A stretch of 64,000 bases of DNA, from contig NZ_BNAR01000006.1 in assembly GCF_014653695.1 (NCBI RefSeq), positions 434,001 through 498,000 of the forward strand, written 5' to 3'. This stretch comes from Lentzea cavernae. GTDB lineage: Bacteria; Actinomycetota; Actinomycetes; Mycobacteriales; Pseudonocardiaceae. The notes beneath the pieces are model-generated. The model worked only from the letters and a program-made list of their open reading frames with translations. It was not told the DNA's origin and did no database searches. Shown piece after piece: positions 30,418-39,742 of this stretch (position 1 is its first letter; every line of letters begins with the position of its first letter). The position numbers were made by a program, and so were the translations under genes.

Positions 30418-32556
30418 TCAGGCGGGCACGACCCGCACTCGGGTGCCGTTCAGCACGGCGGTGCCCGAGAGCGGGTCGATGCGGAGGTCGTCGGTGAGGA
30501 GGTTGACGTTCACGCCGGCGTGCTCGCTCGCGACGGTGAGCCGCGTGCCCGGCTGGTCGTGGCCCCAGCCGTGCGGCATGGAGACGACGCCCGGCGCGAT
30601 GTCGGCGGTGACCTCGACCAGCACCTCCACCTCGCCGACGCGCGAGGTGACCTGGGCGGTCGCGCCGTCGGCCAGGCCGATGCGGGTGGCGTCACCGGGG
30701 TTCACCAGCAGCGTGCACAACGGCTTGCCCTTCACCAGCGCGGGCACGTTGTGCATCCAGGAGTTGTTGCTGCGCAGGTGCCTGCGGCCGACGAGCACCA
30801 GCTCGGTCTCGGGCGTCCGCAGCGCGGCGCGCACGCGCGGCAGGTCGTCCACGATCGGCCGCGGGGTCAGCTCGACCTTCCCGGACGGCGTGCGCAGGAT
30901 CTCCGGCAGGCGCGGGGTGAGCGGGCCGAGGTCGATGCCGTGAGGATTTTCCAGCAACTGCTGGAGCGACAGCCCGTACGCGCCGGTGCGGAGTTTCAGG
31001 TCCAGCAGGCGTTCTTCGCGCGTCTCGCCTTCGGGTTCGAAGTCGGCTCCCGCCTTCTTCTTGAGGCCGGCGAGCTGGAACGCGGCGACGGCGTCGAGAT
31101 CGGCCGCCGGGCCGAGTCCGCTGAAGATCGTGGCGAGGCGGAAGAAGATCTCCGTCTCGTCGACCCTGCCCTCCTCCAACGGGATCGCGGCGCGCGAGTA
31201 CTTCACGACGTTGCGCGTCGAGTTGTTGAGGAACGCGATGTCGTAGTGGTCGCGGCGCGACGGCGGCGGCGTGGGCAGGATGACGTCCGCGTGCCGGGTG
31301 GTCTCGTTGAGGTACGGGTCGACGCTGACCATGAAGTCCAATGAGGACAGTGCCGCGCTCACGCGCGCCGAGTTCGGCAGCGACAGCGCGGGGTTGCCGC
31401 CGATCGTGAACAGCGCCCGCACCTGGCCCTCGCCGGGCGTCTCGATCTCGTCGACCAGCGTGACGGCCGGGAACTCCCCCATCACCTCGGGGTGGCCCTT
31501 GACCCGGCTGTGCCAGCGGCCGACCTCGAAGCCCTTGCCGGTGCCCGTTCCCCGCCTGTTGTGCGCGGGCAGCGGCCACATCGCGCCGCCGGGCCGGTCG
31601 AGGTTGCCGGTGAGGACGTTGAGCGTGTCGACGGCCCACGACGCGACCGTGCCGAACTCGACCGTCGTCGTGCCGATCCGCCCGTACACCACGGCGCGTT
31701 CGGCTTCGGCCAGCTGCCTGGCCAGCGCGCGGATCGTGGCCGCGTCGACTCCCGTGCGCTCCTCGACGGCCTCGGGGCCGAACGCCTCGACGTGCGAGCG
31801 GATCACCTCGTGGTCGGTGACGTGCCCGGCGAGGTCCCCGAGGTCGACCAGGTCCTGCGCGAACAGCTCGTGGACCAGCGCCAGCAGCAGGAACACGTCC
31901 GTGCCCGGCCGGATCACGACGTGCTGGTCGGCGGCCGCGGCGGTCCTGCTGCGGCGCGGGTCGACCACGACGAACCGGCCGCCGCGCCTCTGCAACTCCC
32001 TGAAGCGGCCCGGCGCGTCCGGAACCGTCCACAGGCTCCCGTTGGACGAGAACGGGTCCGCGCCCAGCACCAGCATGAAGTCGGTGCGGTCGATGTCGGG
32101 CACGGGGATCGAGAAGATGCCGCCGAACATGTGGCCGACCTGGACGTGCTTGGGCATCTGGTCGACCGTGCTGGCGGTGAAGAGGTTGCGGCTGCCCAGC
32201 GCCTTGCGCAGCGGTCCGGCGTAGAGGCCGCCGGCGAGCGAGTGGGCGACCGGGTTGCCGAGGTACATCGCGACGGCGTTGCGGTCGGGGAAGTCCTTCA
32301 GGCGTTCGTCGACGACGCGGAAGGCCTCGTCCCAGGTGACCTCGTGGAACTCGCCGTCGCGCTTGACCAGCGGGGCGCTCAGCCGGTCCGGGTCGGCGTC
32401 GAGCGTGCCGAGCGAGGCGCCCTTGGGGCAGAGGAAGCCCTTGCTGAACTCGTCCTCGCGGTCGCCGCGGACCTTCGTGATGCGGTCGCCCTCGACCGTC
32501 AGCTCCAGCCCGCACGTCGCCTCGCACAGCGGGCAGGTCGTGAACACGGTCCTCAT
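30418..32556 (-). CDS. molybdopterin-dependent oxidoreductase (DMSO-reductase family)
   Basis: 712 residues, ATG after GAGGGGAC. The N-terminal iron-sulfur site has Cys8, Cys11, Cys15 and Cys43 (CPLCEATCG; LCPKG). The molybdopterin domains follow and the C-terminal dinucleotide-binding domain contains SNNSWMHNVPALVKGK and HGWGHDQPGTRL. There is no twin-arginine signal, so it is cytoplasmic. No small subunits or cofactor genes are adjacent, which is usual for this single-subunit actinobacterial group of unknown substrate. Its pairing with an acyl-CoA ligase is notable. Confidence 0.88.
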   Translation of the reverse strand: MRTVFTTCPLCEATCGLELTVEGDRITKVRGDREDEFSKGFLCPKGASLGTLDADPDRLSAPLVKRDGEFHEVTWDEAFRVVDERLKDFPDRNAVAMYLGNPVAHSLAGGLYAGPLRKALGSRNLFTASTVDQMPKHVQVGHMFGGIFSIPVPDIDRTDFMLVLGADPFSSNGSLWTVPDAPGRFRELQRRGGRFVVVDPRRSRTAAAADQHVVIRPGTDVFLLLALVHELFAQDLVDLGDLAGHVTDHEVIRSHVEAFGPEAVEERTGVDAATIRALARQLAEAERAVVYGRIGTTTVEFGTVASWAVDTLNVLTGNLDRPGGAMWPLPAHNRRGTGTGKGFEVGRWHSRVKGHPEVMGEFPAVTLVDEIETPGEGQVRALFTIGGNPALSLPNSARVSAALSSLDFMVSVDPYLNETTRHADVILPTPPPSRRDHYDIAFLNNSTRNVVKYSRAAIPLEEGRVDETEIFFRLATIFSGLGPAADLDAVAAFQLAGLKKKAGADFEPEGETREERLLDLKLRTGAYGLSLQQLLENPHGIDLGPLTPRLPEILRTPSGKVELTPRPIVDDLPRVRAALRTPETELVLVGRRHLRSNNSWMHNVPALVKGKPLCTLLVNPGDATRIGLADGATAQVTSRVGEVEVLVEVTADIAPGVVSMPHGWGHDQPGTRLTVASEHAGVNVNLLTDDLRIDPLSGTAVLNGTRVRVVPA

Positions 32557-32579
32557 CGGGTCCCCTCACACGAGCTTGT

Positions 32580-32591
32580 TACCAACGGGTA
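32580..32591. promoter_or_regulatory. operator-like site TACCAACGGGTA
   Basis: TACC-N4-GGTA palindrome 24 bp upstream of the oxidoreductase ATG. The same core occurs at 32673-32684, and a diverged version at the same distance before livF (49064-49075). Confidence 0.55.
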
Positions 32592-32670
32592 CTAGTCGGC
32601 TGCCATCGGACGCAATCACCCTGCCGAGGGTCGACCCGAACGGCCCAACGGGCGCCCTGAAGTCGCCGAG

Positions 32671-32686
32671 CATACCAGCCGGTATG
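32671..32686. promoter_or_regulatory. operator-like palindrome CATACCAGCCGGTATG
   Basis: 16 bp with six-base arms CATACC/GGTATG. It sits in the 222-bp region between the oxidoreductase and the divergent MASE1 gene and resembles TetR-type operators. Confidence 0.65.
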
Positions 32687-32778
32687 TCGATTTGCACTGG
32701 TCAAAGCGGGGGTCGTGGCGGCGATCCTTCCGGCACTGATCGGTACCTACCTGCGGAGTGAGTCCAGGTGGGTACGCC

Positions 32779-33774
32779 GTGCCGCGAGGTCTGGCCATCA
32801 CGTCCGCACGGGTGCAGCATGTTGCGGTGAACGCCGCAATCCGGACCGCCGCCACGATCGCCGCGGTCGCGGTCGCGTACTTCGCGACCGCGCAGGTCGG
32901 CCTGGTCCTGGCCCTCGTGGAGGGTCAGGTCACCCCGCTGTGGCTGCCGACGGGGATCTCCGTGGCGGCGCTGCTGATGTCGGGCCGCGGGATCTGGCCG
33001 GGCATCACGCTCGGGGCGTTCGCCGCCAACATCTCCCTGGGCGCGCCGCTGGTCTCGGCGTTGGTGATCACCGCGGGCAACACCGCCGCACCGCTGCTCG
33101 CCTGGTACCTGCTGACGCGCTCCGGCTTCCGGCCGGCGCTGGACCGGCTGAAGGACGCGCTGCTGCTCGTGTTCGCGGGCGCCCTGGGCGCGATGCTGGT
33201 CAGCGCGCTGGTCGGCGCGGCGGCGTTGAAGATCGGCGGCGTGATCCCGTGGCGCGACGTGCCGGCCGTGGTGTCGGTGTGGTGGACCGGCGACGCGATG
33301 GGCGTGCTGGTGTTCACACCGCTGCTGCTCACCCTGCCCCGCCACTGGAACGCCGCCCCGCGCCGGCTCGCCGAGGCGGGGGCGCTGCTGCTCACCACGG
33401 CGGTGCTCGCGTCGTTCGTGACCGTGTCCGCGTCGCGGCTGTTGTTCCTGGTGTTCCCGATGCTGATCTGGGCGGCGCTCCGCTTCCAGCACGCGATCGC
33501 CGCGCCGTGCGCCGCGATCATCTCCGTGGCCGCGGTGATGTCCGCCGCCGGCGGTCACTTCACCTCCGGCGAACTGCTGCCGACGATGATCGTGCTGCAG
33601 GCGTTCAACGGCTCGGTGGCGCTGACCGGGCTGATCCTGAGCGCCATCACCAGCGAGCGCAACGAGGCCAGGCAGGCCATCGAGCGCGCGTGCGTGCAGC
33701 TGACCGAGACCGTTGCGCGCTACCAGGAGGACGGAGCGCGCAAACGGCTCGGCCGCGTCGTGCCACCCGCGTGA
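32779..33774 (+). CDS. MASE1-domain membrane protein without output domain
   Basis: 331 residues if GTG 32779 is used (AGGTGGG 6 nt upstream); GTG 32758 or 32827 are alternatives. Eight or so hydrophobic segments between about 25 and 300 include the MASE1 motif VTPLWLPTGISVAALLMSGR and SVWWTGDAMGVLVFTPLLL. MASE1 is normally the input part of histidine kinases or GGDEF proteins, but here it ends in a short predicted helix (about 290-331) with no catalytic domain. Probably a stand-alone sensor or transporter-like protein. Confidence 0.8.
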   Translation: MPRGLAITSARVQHVAVNAAIRTAATIAAVAVAYFATAQVGLVLALVEGQVTPLWLPTGISVAALLMSGRGIWPGITLGAFAANISLGAPLVSALVITAGNTAAPLLAWYLLTRSGFRPALDRLKDALLLVFAGALGAMLVSALVGAAALKIGGVIPWRDVPAVVSVWWTGDAMGVLVFTPLLLTLPRHWNAAPRRLAEAGALLLTTAVLASFVTVSASRLLFLVFPMLIWAALRFQHAIAAPCAAIISVAAVMSAAGGHFTSGELLPTMIVLQAFNGSVALTGLILSAITSERNEARQAIERACVQLTETVARYQEDGARKRLGRVVPPA

Positions 33775-33784
33775 AGGGCTTGCG

Positions 33785-35356
33785 CTAGAAGGGCTTCGTC
33801 TCCGCGGCGATCTCACCGAGGATGTCGCTCAACGGCCGCGCGGACTGCGCGCCGAGCGAAACGGCCGCGCCCGGAGGCACGGTCTCCGCGATGTCCGTGC
33901 CCGCGCAGGTGACCCGGGAGGCCGGCAGGATGCCGGACACCAGGTACTTGTTGACGATCGTGTCGACGCAGGCGTTGCGGCGCAACGCGTAGTGGCCGTG
34001 CTGGCCGTCGTTGGACACGCTGATCAACGGCTGGGCGAGGTGCTCCGCCATGACCCTGCCGTTGGCGAGCGGGGTCTGGGTGTCGCCGTCGGAGTTCACG
34101 ACCAGGCCCGCCGGGTACTTGCGGGTGATGGCCGGGATCTTCTCCGGGCGCTGGAAGGCGCGGAACGTGCAGTTGGTCGGCGCCATGTAGTCGACGGTGC
34201 CGCCGTACGGGTTGGTGTCGCGCCAGCGCTTCATGTCGTTGTAGTAGGTGTTGACGTCGGAGAACCAGTCCCACTCGCACACGACGGCCTGGAACGTGCC
34301 GGCCGAGGTCGGTTCGATGTCACCCTTCTTCAGCGCGGCGACGATCGCGGAGGCCTCGGCGGGATCGGCGACACCCGCCTTGATCGAGGCGATGTGGCGG
34401 GAGAAGGCGGCCCACGAACGGCGGTAGCGCGTGGCTCCGACGGCGTAGTCGAACGAGGTCACGTCCGCGTAGCCGCCGAACGGGCCGTCCTTGAGCTTCG
34501 CGGCGATCGCGTCCAGTTCGGCGCGCACGGCGGCCGGGGTGGTGCCGAGGCCGTAGGTGCCGTTGCGGGCGGCGGTCCACTCCGTCCACTTGCGCAGGTT
34601 GTCGGTGATCGCGTCCACCACGTCGACGTCCTGCTCGTGCCACGTCTTGAGCGGGTCCAGGGCGGAGTCGAGCACGCTGCGGTCGAGGAACTTCGGGAAC
34701 AGCGAGCCGTAGACGGCGCCGAGCTGCGTGCCGTAGGAGTAGCCGACGTAGGAGATCTTCTTCTCCCCCATGGCCCCGCGGACGACGTCCATGTCGCGGG
34801 CGGTGTTCATGGTGGAGATGTGCCTGCGCATCTCACCGCCGCCGCGCTGGCAGTTCTCCTCGACCGCGCGGGCGTAGTCCGACCAGTTGGCGAGCTGCGA
34901 GTCCGCGGGACGAGTGGGGAACTCGTCGTCGGTCGGCGTCGAGATGCAGCGGATCTGCGTCGAACGGCCGACCCCGCGCGGGTCCATGCCGATGACGTCG
35001 TAGATCTTCAGCACGTCGGTCTGGGCGTTGAACCAGTGCACGGCGCCCAGGCCGGAACCACCGGGGCCGCCGGGGTTGGTCATCAGCACGCCTCTGCGGC
35101 GCGCGGGATCCGTCGCCTTCTTGCGTGAGAGGGCGATCTCCAGGTTGCCGTTGCCGGGATTCTTGTAGTCCATCGGCACGACCACCGTGGCACACTCGAC
35201 CCCCGTCGAGGGCGTGACCCACCCGGCCTGGCACTCGGCCCAGGCGACCGTCTGGCTGTAGTACTCGTCCAACGGACCAGGCGCCGCCTGGGACGTTCCC
35301 ACCAGGGACATGAACAGCGGGACGGCCAAAGCCGCCGCGCCCCAACGCTTCCTCAC
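33785..35356 (-). CDS. secreted S33-family peptidase (tripeptidyl aminopeptidase-like)
   Basis: 523 residues, GTG start. A signal peptide (MRKRW, hydrophobic core to about 20, TSQAA-PGP cleavage near 25) is followed by an alpha/beta hydrolase with oxyanion segment TNPGGPGGSGLG, Ser207 in GYSYGTQ, and a C-terminal TAP-like domain (about 400-515) with SDGDTQTP and the histidine in GQHGHYALRR. It matches the Streptomyces SlpD/Tap group that removes N-terminal peptides outside the cell. It is convergent with the MASE1 gene and divergent from the PHP gene. Confidence 0.9.
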   Translation of the reverse strand: MRKRWGAAALAVPLFMSLVGTSQAAPGPLDEYYSQTVAWAECQAGWVTPSTGVECATVVVPMDYKNPGNGNLEIALSRKKATDPARRRGVLMTNPGGPGGSGLGAVHWFNAQTDVLKIYDVIGMDPRGVGRSTQIRCISTPTDDEFPTRPADSQLANWSDYARAVEENCQRGGGEMRRHISTMNTARDMDVVRGAMGEKKISYVGYSYGTQLGAVYGSLFPKFLDRSVLDSALDPLKTWHEQDVDVVDAITDNLRKWTEWTAARNGTYGLGTTPAAVRAELDAIAAKLKDGPFGGYADVTSFDYAVGATRYRRSWAAFSRHIASIKAGVADPAEASAIVAALKKGDIEPTSAGTFQAVVCEWDWFSDVNTYYNDMKRWRDTNPYGGTVDYMAPTNCTFRAFQRPEKIPAITRKYPAGLVVNSDGDTQTPLANGRVMAEHLAQPLISVSNDGQHGHYALRRNACVDTIVNKYLVSGILPASRVTCAGTDIAETVPPGAAVSLGAQSARPLSDILGEIAAETKPF

Positions 35357-35466
35357 CGCGTACCCCTCACGATCGTCGGTCAGCGCCCGAACGCTTCCGC
35401 AGCCGCCGACCCGCTCGACACCCCCGAAGGTCGGGTGAAATTCACCGCGGTGGGGTAGGAAGAGGT

Positions 35467-36453
35467 ATGGATCCGGTCAGGGCGTTGAAGCAGGTGGCCT
35501 TCCAGCTCGAACGGGCGGGCGAGCCGACCTACCGCGTCCAGGCGTTCCGCAACGCGGCCTCGGTCCTGGCCGACCTCGACCCCGCCGACGTGGAGAAACG
35601 GGCCAAGCTCGGCACGCTCACCGACCTCAAGGGCGTCGGCAAGTCGACGGCCGGAGTCGTCGTGGACGCGCTGGCGAACCGCGAACCGTCGTACCTGGCG
35701 AAGCTGCGGCACGTCGACATCACCGGCGGCGAGGAGATGCGGGCGGCGCTGAAGGGCGACTGCCACGTCCACTCCGACTGGTCCGACGGCGGCAGCCCGA
35801 TCCGCGACATGGCCGAGGCTGCCCGCGACCTCGGCCACGAGTTCATGGTGCTGACCGACCACTCGCCGCGCCTGACCGTCGCGAACGGACTGTCCCGCGA
35901 CCGGCTCGAGAAGCAGCTCGAGGTGGTCGCCGGGCTGAACGCCGAGCTGGCGCCGTTCCTCGTGCTCACCGGCATCGAGGTCGACATCCTCGACGACGGA
36001 TCGCTGGACCAGGACGAGGACCTGCTGGCACGGTTGGACGTCGTGGTCGCGAGCGTCCACTCGAAACTGAAGATGCCGCGCGCCGAGATGACCCGCAGGA
36101 TGGTCAACGCGGTGAAGAACCCGCACGTCGACATCCTCGGCCACTGCACCGGCCGCCTGGTCGTCGGCAAGGGCCGCCCGGAGTCCCAGTTCGACGCGGA
36201 GAAGGTCTTCGAGGCGTGCGCCGAGCACGGCACGGCCGTCGAGATCAACTCACGGCCGGAGCGGCTCGATCCCCCGCGCCGGCTGCTGTCGCTGGCCGTG
36301 GACGCCGGGTGCGCGTTCTCCATCGACAGCGACGCGCACGCGCCCGGCCAGCTGGACTGGCTGAACTACGGGTGCGCGCGGGCGCAGGAGTGCGGTGTCG
36401 CGCCGGAGCAGGTGATCAACACCCGGAGCGCAGCTCGGCTGCTGTCCGGGTGA
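35467..36453 (+). CDS. PHP-domain protein with helix-hairpin-helix (PolX C-terminal-like)
   Basis: 328 residues. Residues 1-95 hold PolX-type helix-hairpin-helix segments (LTDLKGVGKSTAGVVVDAL). The PHP metal-site motifs follow in order: DCHVHSDWSDG, VLTDHS, GIEVDILDDG, VASVHSKL, DILGHCTGR, NSRPERLDPP and DSDAHAP. All histidines and aspartates for a trinuclear metal centre are present, so phosphodiesterase or 3'-5' exonuclease activity is likely. The polymerase palm of PolX is missing; this free-standing form is common in actinobacteria. Confidence 0.87.
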   Translation: MDPVRALKQVAFQLERAGEPTYRVQAFRNAASVLADLDPADVEKRAKLGTLTDLKGVGKSTAGVVVDALANREPSYLAKLRHVDITGGEEMRAALKGDCHVHSDWSDGGSPIRDMAEAARDLGHEFMVLTDHSPRLTVANGLSRDRLEKQLEVVAGLNAELAPFLVLTGIEVDILDDGSLDQDEDLLARLDVVVASVHSKLKMPRAEMTRRMVNAVKNPHVDILGHCTGRLVVGKGRPESQFDAEKVFEACAEHGTAVEINSRPERLDPPRRLLSLAVDAGCAFSIDSDAHAPGQLDWLNYGCARAQECGVAPEQVINTRSAARLLSG

Positions 36454-37045
36454 GGTGCTCGTACCAGGACACGAGCGGCCCGGTGTCGGCCAGCGCGCGC
36501 CCCAGGGCGACCCGGCACAGGTCCCGGACGGGTTCGGGGTCGTAGGCGGCCAGCAGGTCGCCGAACGACCCCAGCGTGCCGAGCGCGTACTGCTCCAGCC
36601 CCGCGCAGATCGGCACGACCGTCCCGTCCGCCTTGACGACGAGCGGGTCCACCCGCACGAACGCCGCCGGATCCGCGCGCAGCAGAGCGGCGGACGTGAC
36701 GTCGAACTGCACCTCGACGGCGTCGTCCTCGGCCACCCGGCCCAGTTCCACGGCGGCGTAGACCAGGTCGACCCGGTCGACGCCGTGCGGCCTCACCCGC
36801 ACCTTGCGCGCACCCTCCCCGACGGCCTCGGCGGCCAGACCGCGCAGCACGGACACGTTGTCCGGCACGAGGTCGATCAGCACCGTCACCCGGCGCCCGT
36901 CAGCGGCGTGCTCTCCCACCTCGTCCAGCGCGACCACGAGCTCGGCCTCCGGCACGGCCGTGAGCCAGCGAGGGTCGTGGACCTCGACTCCCATACCCGT
37001 ACGGAGCACTCGTGCGGCGCGGAAATACCTCCGTGCGGCAGCCAC
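36416..37045 (-). CDS. protein of unknown function, resembling a radical SAM C-terminal part
   Basis: 209 residues if GTG 37045 is used; ATG 36994 (starting GVEVHDPRW) is an alternative and neither has a good ribosome binding site. The C-terminal half DPLVVKADGTVVPICAGLEQ followed by YALGTLGSFGDLLAAY resembles the accessory region at the end of some radical SAM proteins, but no CxxxCxxC cluster or SAM barrel is present. It overlaps the PHP gene by 38 bp at the 3' end. It may be a stand-alone accessory or a reduced enzyme. Confidence 0.5.
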   Translation of the reverse strand: MAAARRYFRAARVLRTGMGVEVHDPRWLTAVPEAELVVALDEVGEHAADGRRVTVLIDLVPDNVSVLRGLAAEAVGEGARKVRVRPHGVDRVDLVYAAVELGRVAEDDAVEVQFDVTSAALLRADPAAFVRVDPLVVKADGTVVPICAGLEQYALGTLGSFGDLLAAYDPEPVRDLCRVALGRALADTGPLVSWYEHLTRTAAELRSGC

Positions 37046-37163
37046 CCCTGAGGGGGATTTTCCGGCCGTTCACCCGGTGGCCGCCGAACGATCATCGTGT
37101 GCGACTCATTTGAGCCCTACCCTTCGCGACGGCCCATGTCCGCCCACCACCACAAGGACAGGC

Positions 37164-38519
37164 ATGTCACGTCGCAGGGCTCCCCTGGCCGTGCTCTCCA
37201 CGGTCATCGTCACGGCGGCCACTCTCACCGCCTCCACCGCGGCCCACGCCGCCACCACCACGTTCACCCCGACCGCCGACACCTACGTCGACAACTCCTC
37301 CACCAGCACGAACTACGGCACGTCCGGCCAGCTCGGCATCGACAACTCCCCGGTCAAGCGGTCGTTCCTCAAGTTCACCGTCTCCGGGATCAGCGGTGTC
37401 TCCAACGCCAAGCTGCGCATCCACACCGACGACGTCTCCGGCGCCGAGAGCCCGAACGGCGGCACGTTCCGGGCGATGTCGAACGCCGGCTGGACCGAGG
37501 CGGCGGTGACCTGGAACAACCAGCCCGCGATCGACGGCGCCACCCTGGGCTCCCTCGGTTCGGTCGTGCGCAACGCCTGGTACGAGGTCGACGTCACGAG
37601 TCTCGTCACGGGCAACGGCACCTACAGCATCGGCATCACGTCCAGCAGCACGGACGGCGCCGACTACGACTCGCGCGAGAGCGGGTCGACGGCGCCGCAG
37701 CTCGTCGTCACCGACGGGTCGACGCCGCCTCCCGGCGACCCGGTCTTCGTCGGCGCGGGCGACATCGCCGACTCGGGTTCCGGTGACACGGCCACGGCCG
37801 CGTTGCTGGACGGCATCCAGGGCACCGTCTGGACCACGGGCGACAACGTCTACCCGGACGGCACCGCCTCGCAGTTCAACACCTACTACGAGCCCACCTG
37901 GGGCCGCCACAAGGCGCGCACGCGGCCGTCGCCCGGCAACCACGACTACAACACCAGTGGCGCCACGGGGTACTACAACTACTTCGGTGCCCAGGCCGGT
38001 CCGTCGGGTCGTGGCTACTACTCCTACGACATCGGCAACTGGCACATCGTGTCGCTCAACTCCAACATCACCATGTCGGCGGGCAGCGCGCAGGAGCAGT
38101 GGCTGCGGCAGGACCTGGCGGCGAGCACGAAGCCGTGCACCGCGGCGTACTGGCACCACCCGCTGTTCACCAGCGGCGCCAACCACGCGCCCTCGACGGC
38201 CACCCGGCCGCTGTTCCAGGCCCTGTACGACTACAACGCCGACGTGGTGCTCTTCGGCCACAACCACCAGTACGAGCGGTTCGCCCCGCAGAACCCCAGC
38301 GGCGCGCTGGACAACTCGCGCGGCATCCGGTCGTTCGTCGCGGGCATGGGCGGCGCCGGGGCCTACGGCTTCGGCACGATCAGGCCGAACAGCGAGGCCC
38401 GCAACACCGGCACCCAGGGCGTGCTGAAGCTGACGTTGCACGACAACAGCTTCGACTGGCAGTTCGTCCCCGTGGCGGGCAAGACCTACACCGACAGCGG
38501 CACCACCACCTGCCACTGA
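37164..38519 (+). CDS. secreted DNRLRE-domain metallophosphatase
   Basis: 451 residues, ATG after AAGGACA. A signal peptide (SRRRAPLAVLSTVIVTAATL, cleavage after AHA near 32) precedes a DNRLRE/CBM96-like beta domain (about 35-190, TADTYVDNSSTSTNYGTSGQ) and, after a TPPPGDP linker, a calcineurin-like phosphoesterase (about 198-445). Its metal motifs are GAGDIAD, TGDNVY, GNHDY, WHHPLF and GHNHQYER. It is extracellular and may bind a cell-wall or matrix polymer and cleave phosphate esters. Next come an MFS transporter (17-bp gap) and a TolB-like protein, probably one operon. Confidence 0.88.
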   Translation: MSRRRAPLAVLSTVIVTAATLTASTAAHAATTTFTPTADTYVDNSSTSTNYGTSGQLGIDNSPVKRSFLKFTVSGISGVSNAKLRIHTDDVSGAESPNGGTFRAMSNAGWTEAAVTWNNQPAIDGATLGSLGSVVRNAWYEVDVTSLVTGNGTYSIGITSSSTDGADYDSRESGSTAPQLVVTDGSTPPPGDPVFVGAGDIADSGSGDTATAALLDGIQGTVWTTGDNVYPDGTASQFNTYYEPTWGRHKARTRPSPGNHDYNTSGATGYYNYFGAQAGPSGRGYYSYDIGNWHIVSLNSNITMSAGSAQEQWLRQDLAASTKPCTAAYWHHPLFTSGANHAPSTATRPLFQALYDYNADVVLFGHNHQYERFAPQNPSGALDNSRGIRSFVAGMGGAGAYGFGTIRPNSEARNTGTQGVLKLTLHDNSFDWQFVPVAGKTYTDSGTTTCH

Positions 38520-38536
38520 CGGACCGCTGGAGGCCG

Positions 38537-39742
38537 ATGATGTACCTGTCCACCATCGACAAACCCAAGTCAGCGAACTGGAAGGGGCTGAGCGGCAACG
38601 TCTTCGCGCTCGGCACCGTCAGCCTCGTCACCGACGTCTCGTCGGAGATGGTGGCCGCGGTCCTGCCGCTGTACCTCGTCATCGGCCTCCAGCTCAGCCC
38701 CGCCGCGTACGGGCTGATCGACGGCGTCTACACCGGCGCCACCACCCTGCTCAGACTCGCCGGCGGCTATCTCGCCGACCGGACGAACAAGCGCAAGGCC
38801 GTCGCGGGCCTCGGGTACGGGATCTCCGCGGTGGCCAAGCTCGGGCTCCTCGCCGCCGGCAACTCCCTGACGGCGCTGGGGTTCGTGATCACCGCCGACC
38901 GCGCGGGCAAGGGCCTGCGGACCGCGCCGCGCGACGCGTTGATCACCCTCTCCACCCCCAGCGGCGACCTGGGCCGGGCGTTCGGCGTGCACCGGGCGAT
39001 GGACGGCATCGGCGCGTTCGCCGGTCCGCTCGTCGCGATGGCGGTGCTGGCCGCGTCCGCGCAGTCGTTCGACGCGGTGTTCGTCGTGAGCGCCTGCGTC
39101 GCCGCGTTCGGTGTGCTGGTCCTCGTGCTGTACGTGCGCGATCGGCCGGAACCTGTGCAGCGCAAGGAACCTCTCAAGCTCGCGCTGCTCAAGGACCCGG
39201 CCGTCCGCAAGATCGTGCTGGCCGCGTCCCTGCTCGGCCTGGTCACCATCGGCGACGGGTTCGTGTACCTGTTGCTGCAGAAGCGCGAAGGGCTGGCGTT
39301 CGGCTGGTTCCCGTTGCTCGCCGTGGGCACGAGCCTCGTCTACCTGCTGCTCGCCGCACCGCTGGGCGCGCTCGCGGACCGCGTCGGCCGGCTCAAGGTC
39401 ATGCTGGCCGGGTACGGCGCGCTGACCGTCGTCTACCTGTTGCTCTTCGGACCGCTGGGCGGCTGGCCGTTGCTCGTGCTGGTCGTGCTGCTGTACGGCT
39501 TCTTCTACGCCTGCACGGACGGCGTGCTGATGGCGCTCGCAGGCCCCGTCCTGCCCGAACGCCTGCGCACCACCGGCATCGCGCTGATCCAAAGTGGACA
39601 GGCGCTCGCCTACCTCGGCTCCTCCGTGCTGTTCGGTCTCGCCTGGCAGTTCTGGAGCCCCGAGGCCGCCACCAGGATCGCCGCCGTCGCGGTGGTCTGC
39701 GCCCTGATCACCACCGCCGCACTGCTGGGACGACGCCGATGA
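38537..39742 (+). CDS. MFS transporter
   Basis: 401 residues, ATG after GGAGG. Twelve hydrophobic segments; the loop motif GGYLADRTNKRKAVAGLGYG lies between helices 2 and 3, and ADRVGRLKVMLAGYG is its counterpart in the second half. ADRAGKGLRTAPRDALI is typical of a group of MFS proteins often found with secreted phosphatases. The transported compound is unknown. The start lies 17 bp after the phosphatase stop and the stop overlaps the next gene (ATGA). Confidence 0.85.
   Translation: MMYLSTIDKPKSANWKGLSGNVFALGTVSLVTDVSSEMVAAVLPLYLVIGLQLSPAAYGLIDGVYTGATTLLRLAGGYLADRTNKRKAVAGLGYGISAVAKLGLLAAGNSLTALGFVITADRAGKGLRTAPRDALITLSTPSGDLGRAFGVHRAMDGIGAFAGPLVAMAVLAASAQSFDAVFVVSACVAAFGVLVLVLYVRDRPEPVQRKEPLKLALLKDPAVRKIVLAASLLGLVTIGDGFVYLLLQKREGLAFGWFPLLAVGTSLVYLLLAAPLGALADRVGRLKVMLAGYGALTVVYLLLFGPLGGWPLLVLVVLLYGFFYACTDGVLMALAGPVLPERLRTTGIALIQSGQALAYLGSSVLFGLAWQFWSPEAATRIAAVAVVCALITTAALLGRRR

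Noticed and set aside
35433..35458. GGGT-N16-GGGTAG before the PHP gene as a sigma-B/F promoter
   Set aside because: Transcription would start at about the ATG and so exclude the ribosome binding site GGAAGAGG; the -35 is only a GNNT match.
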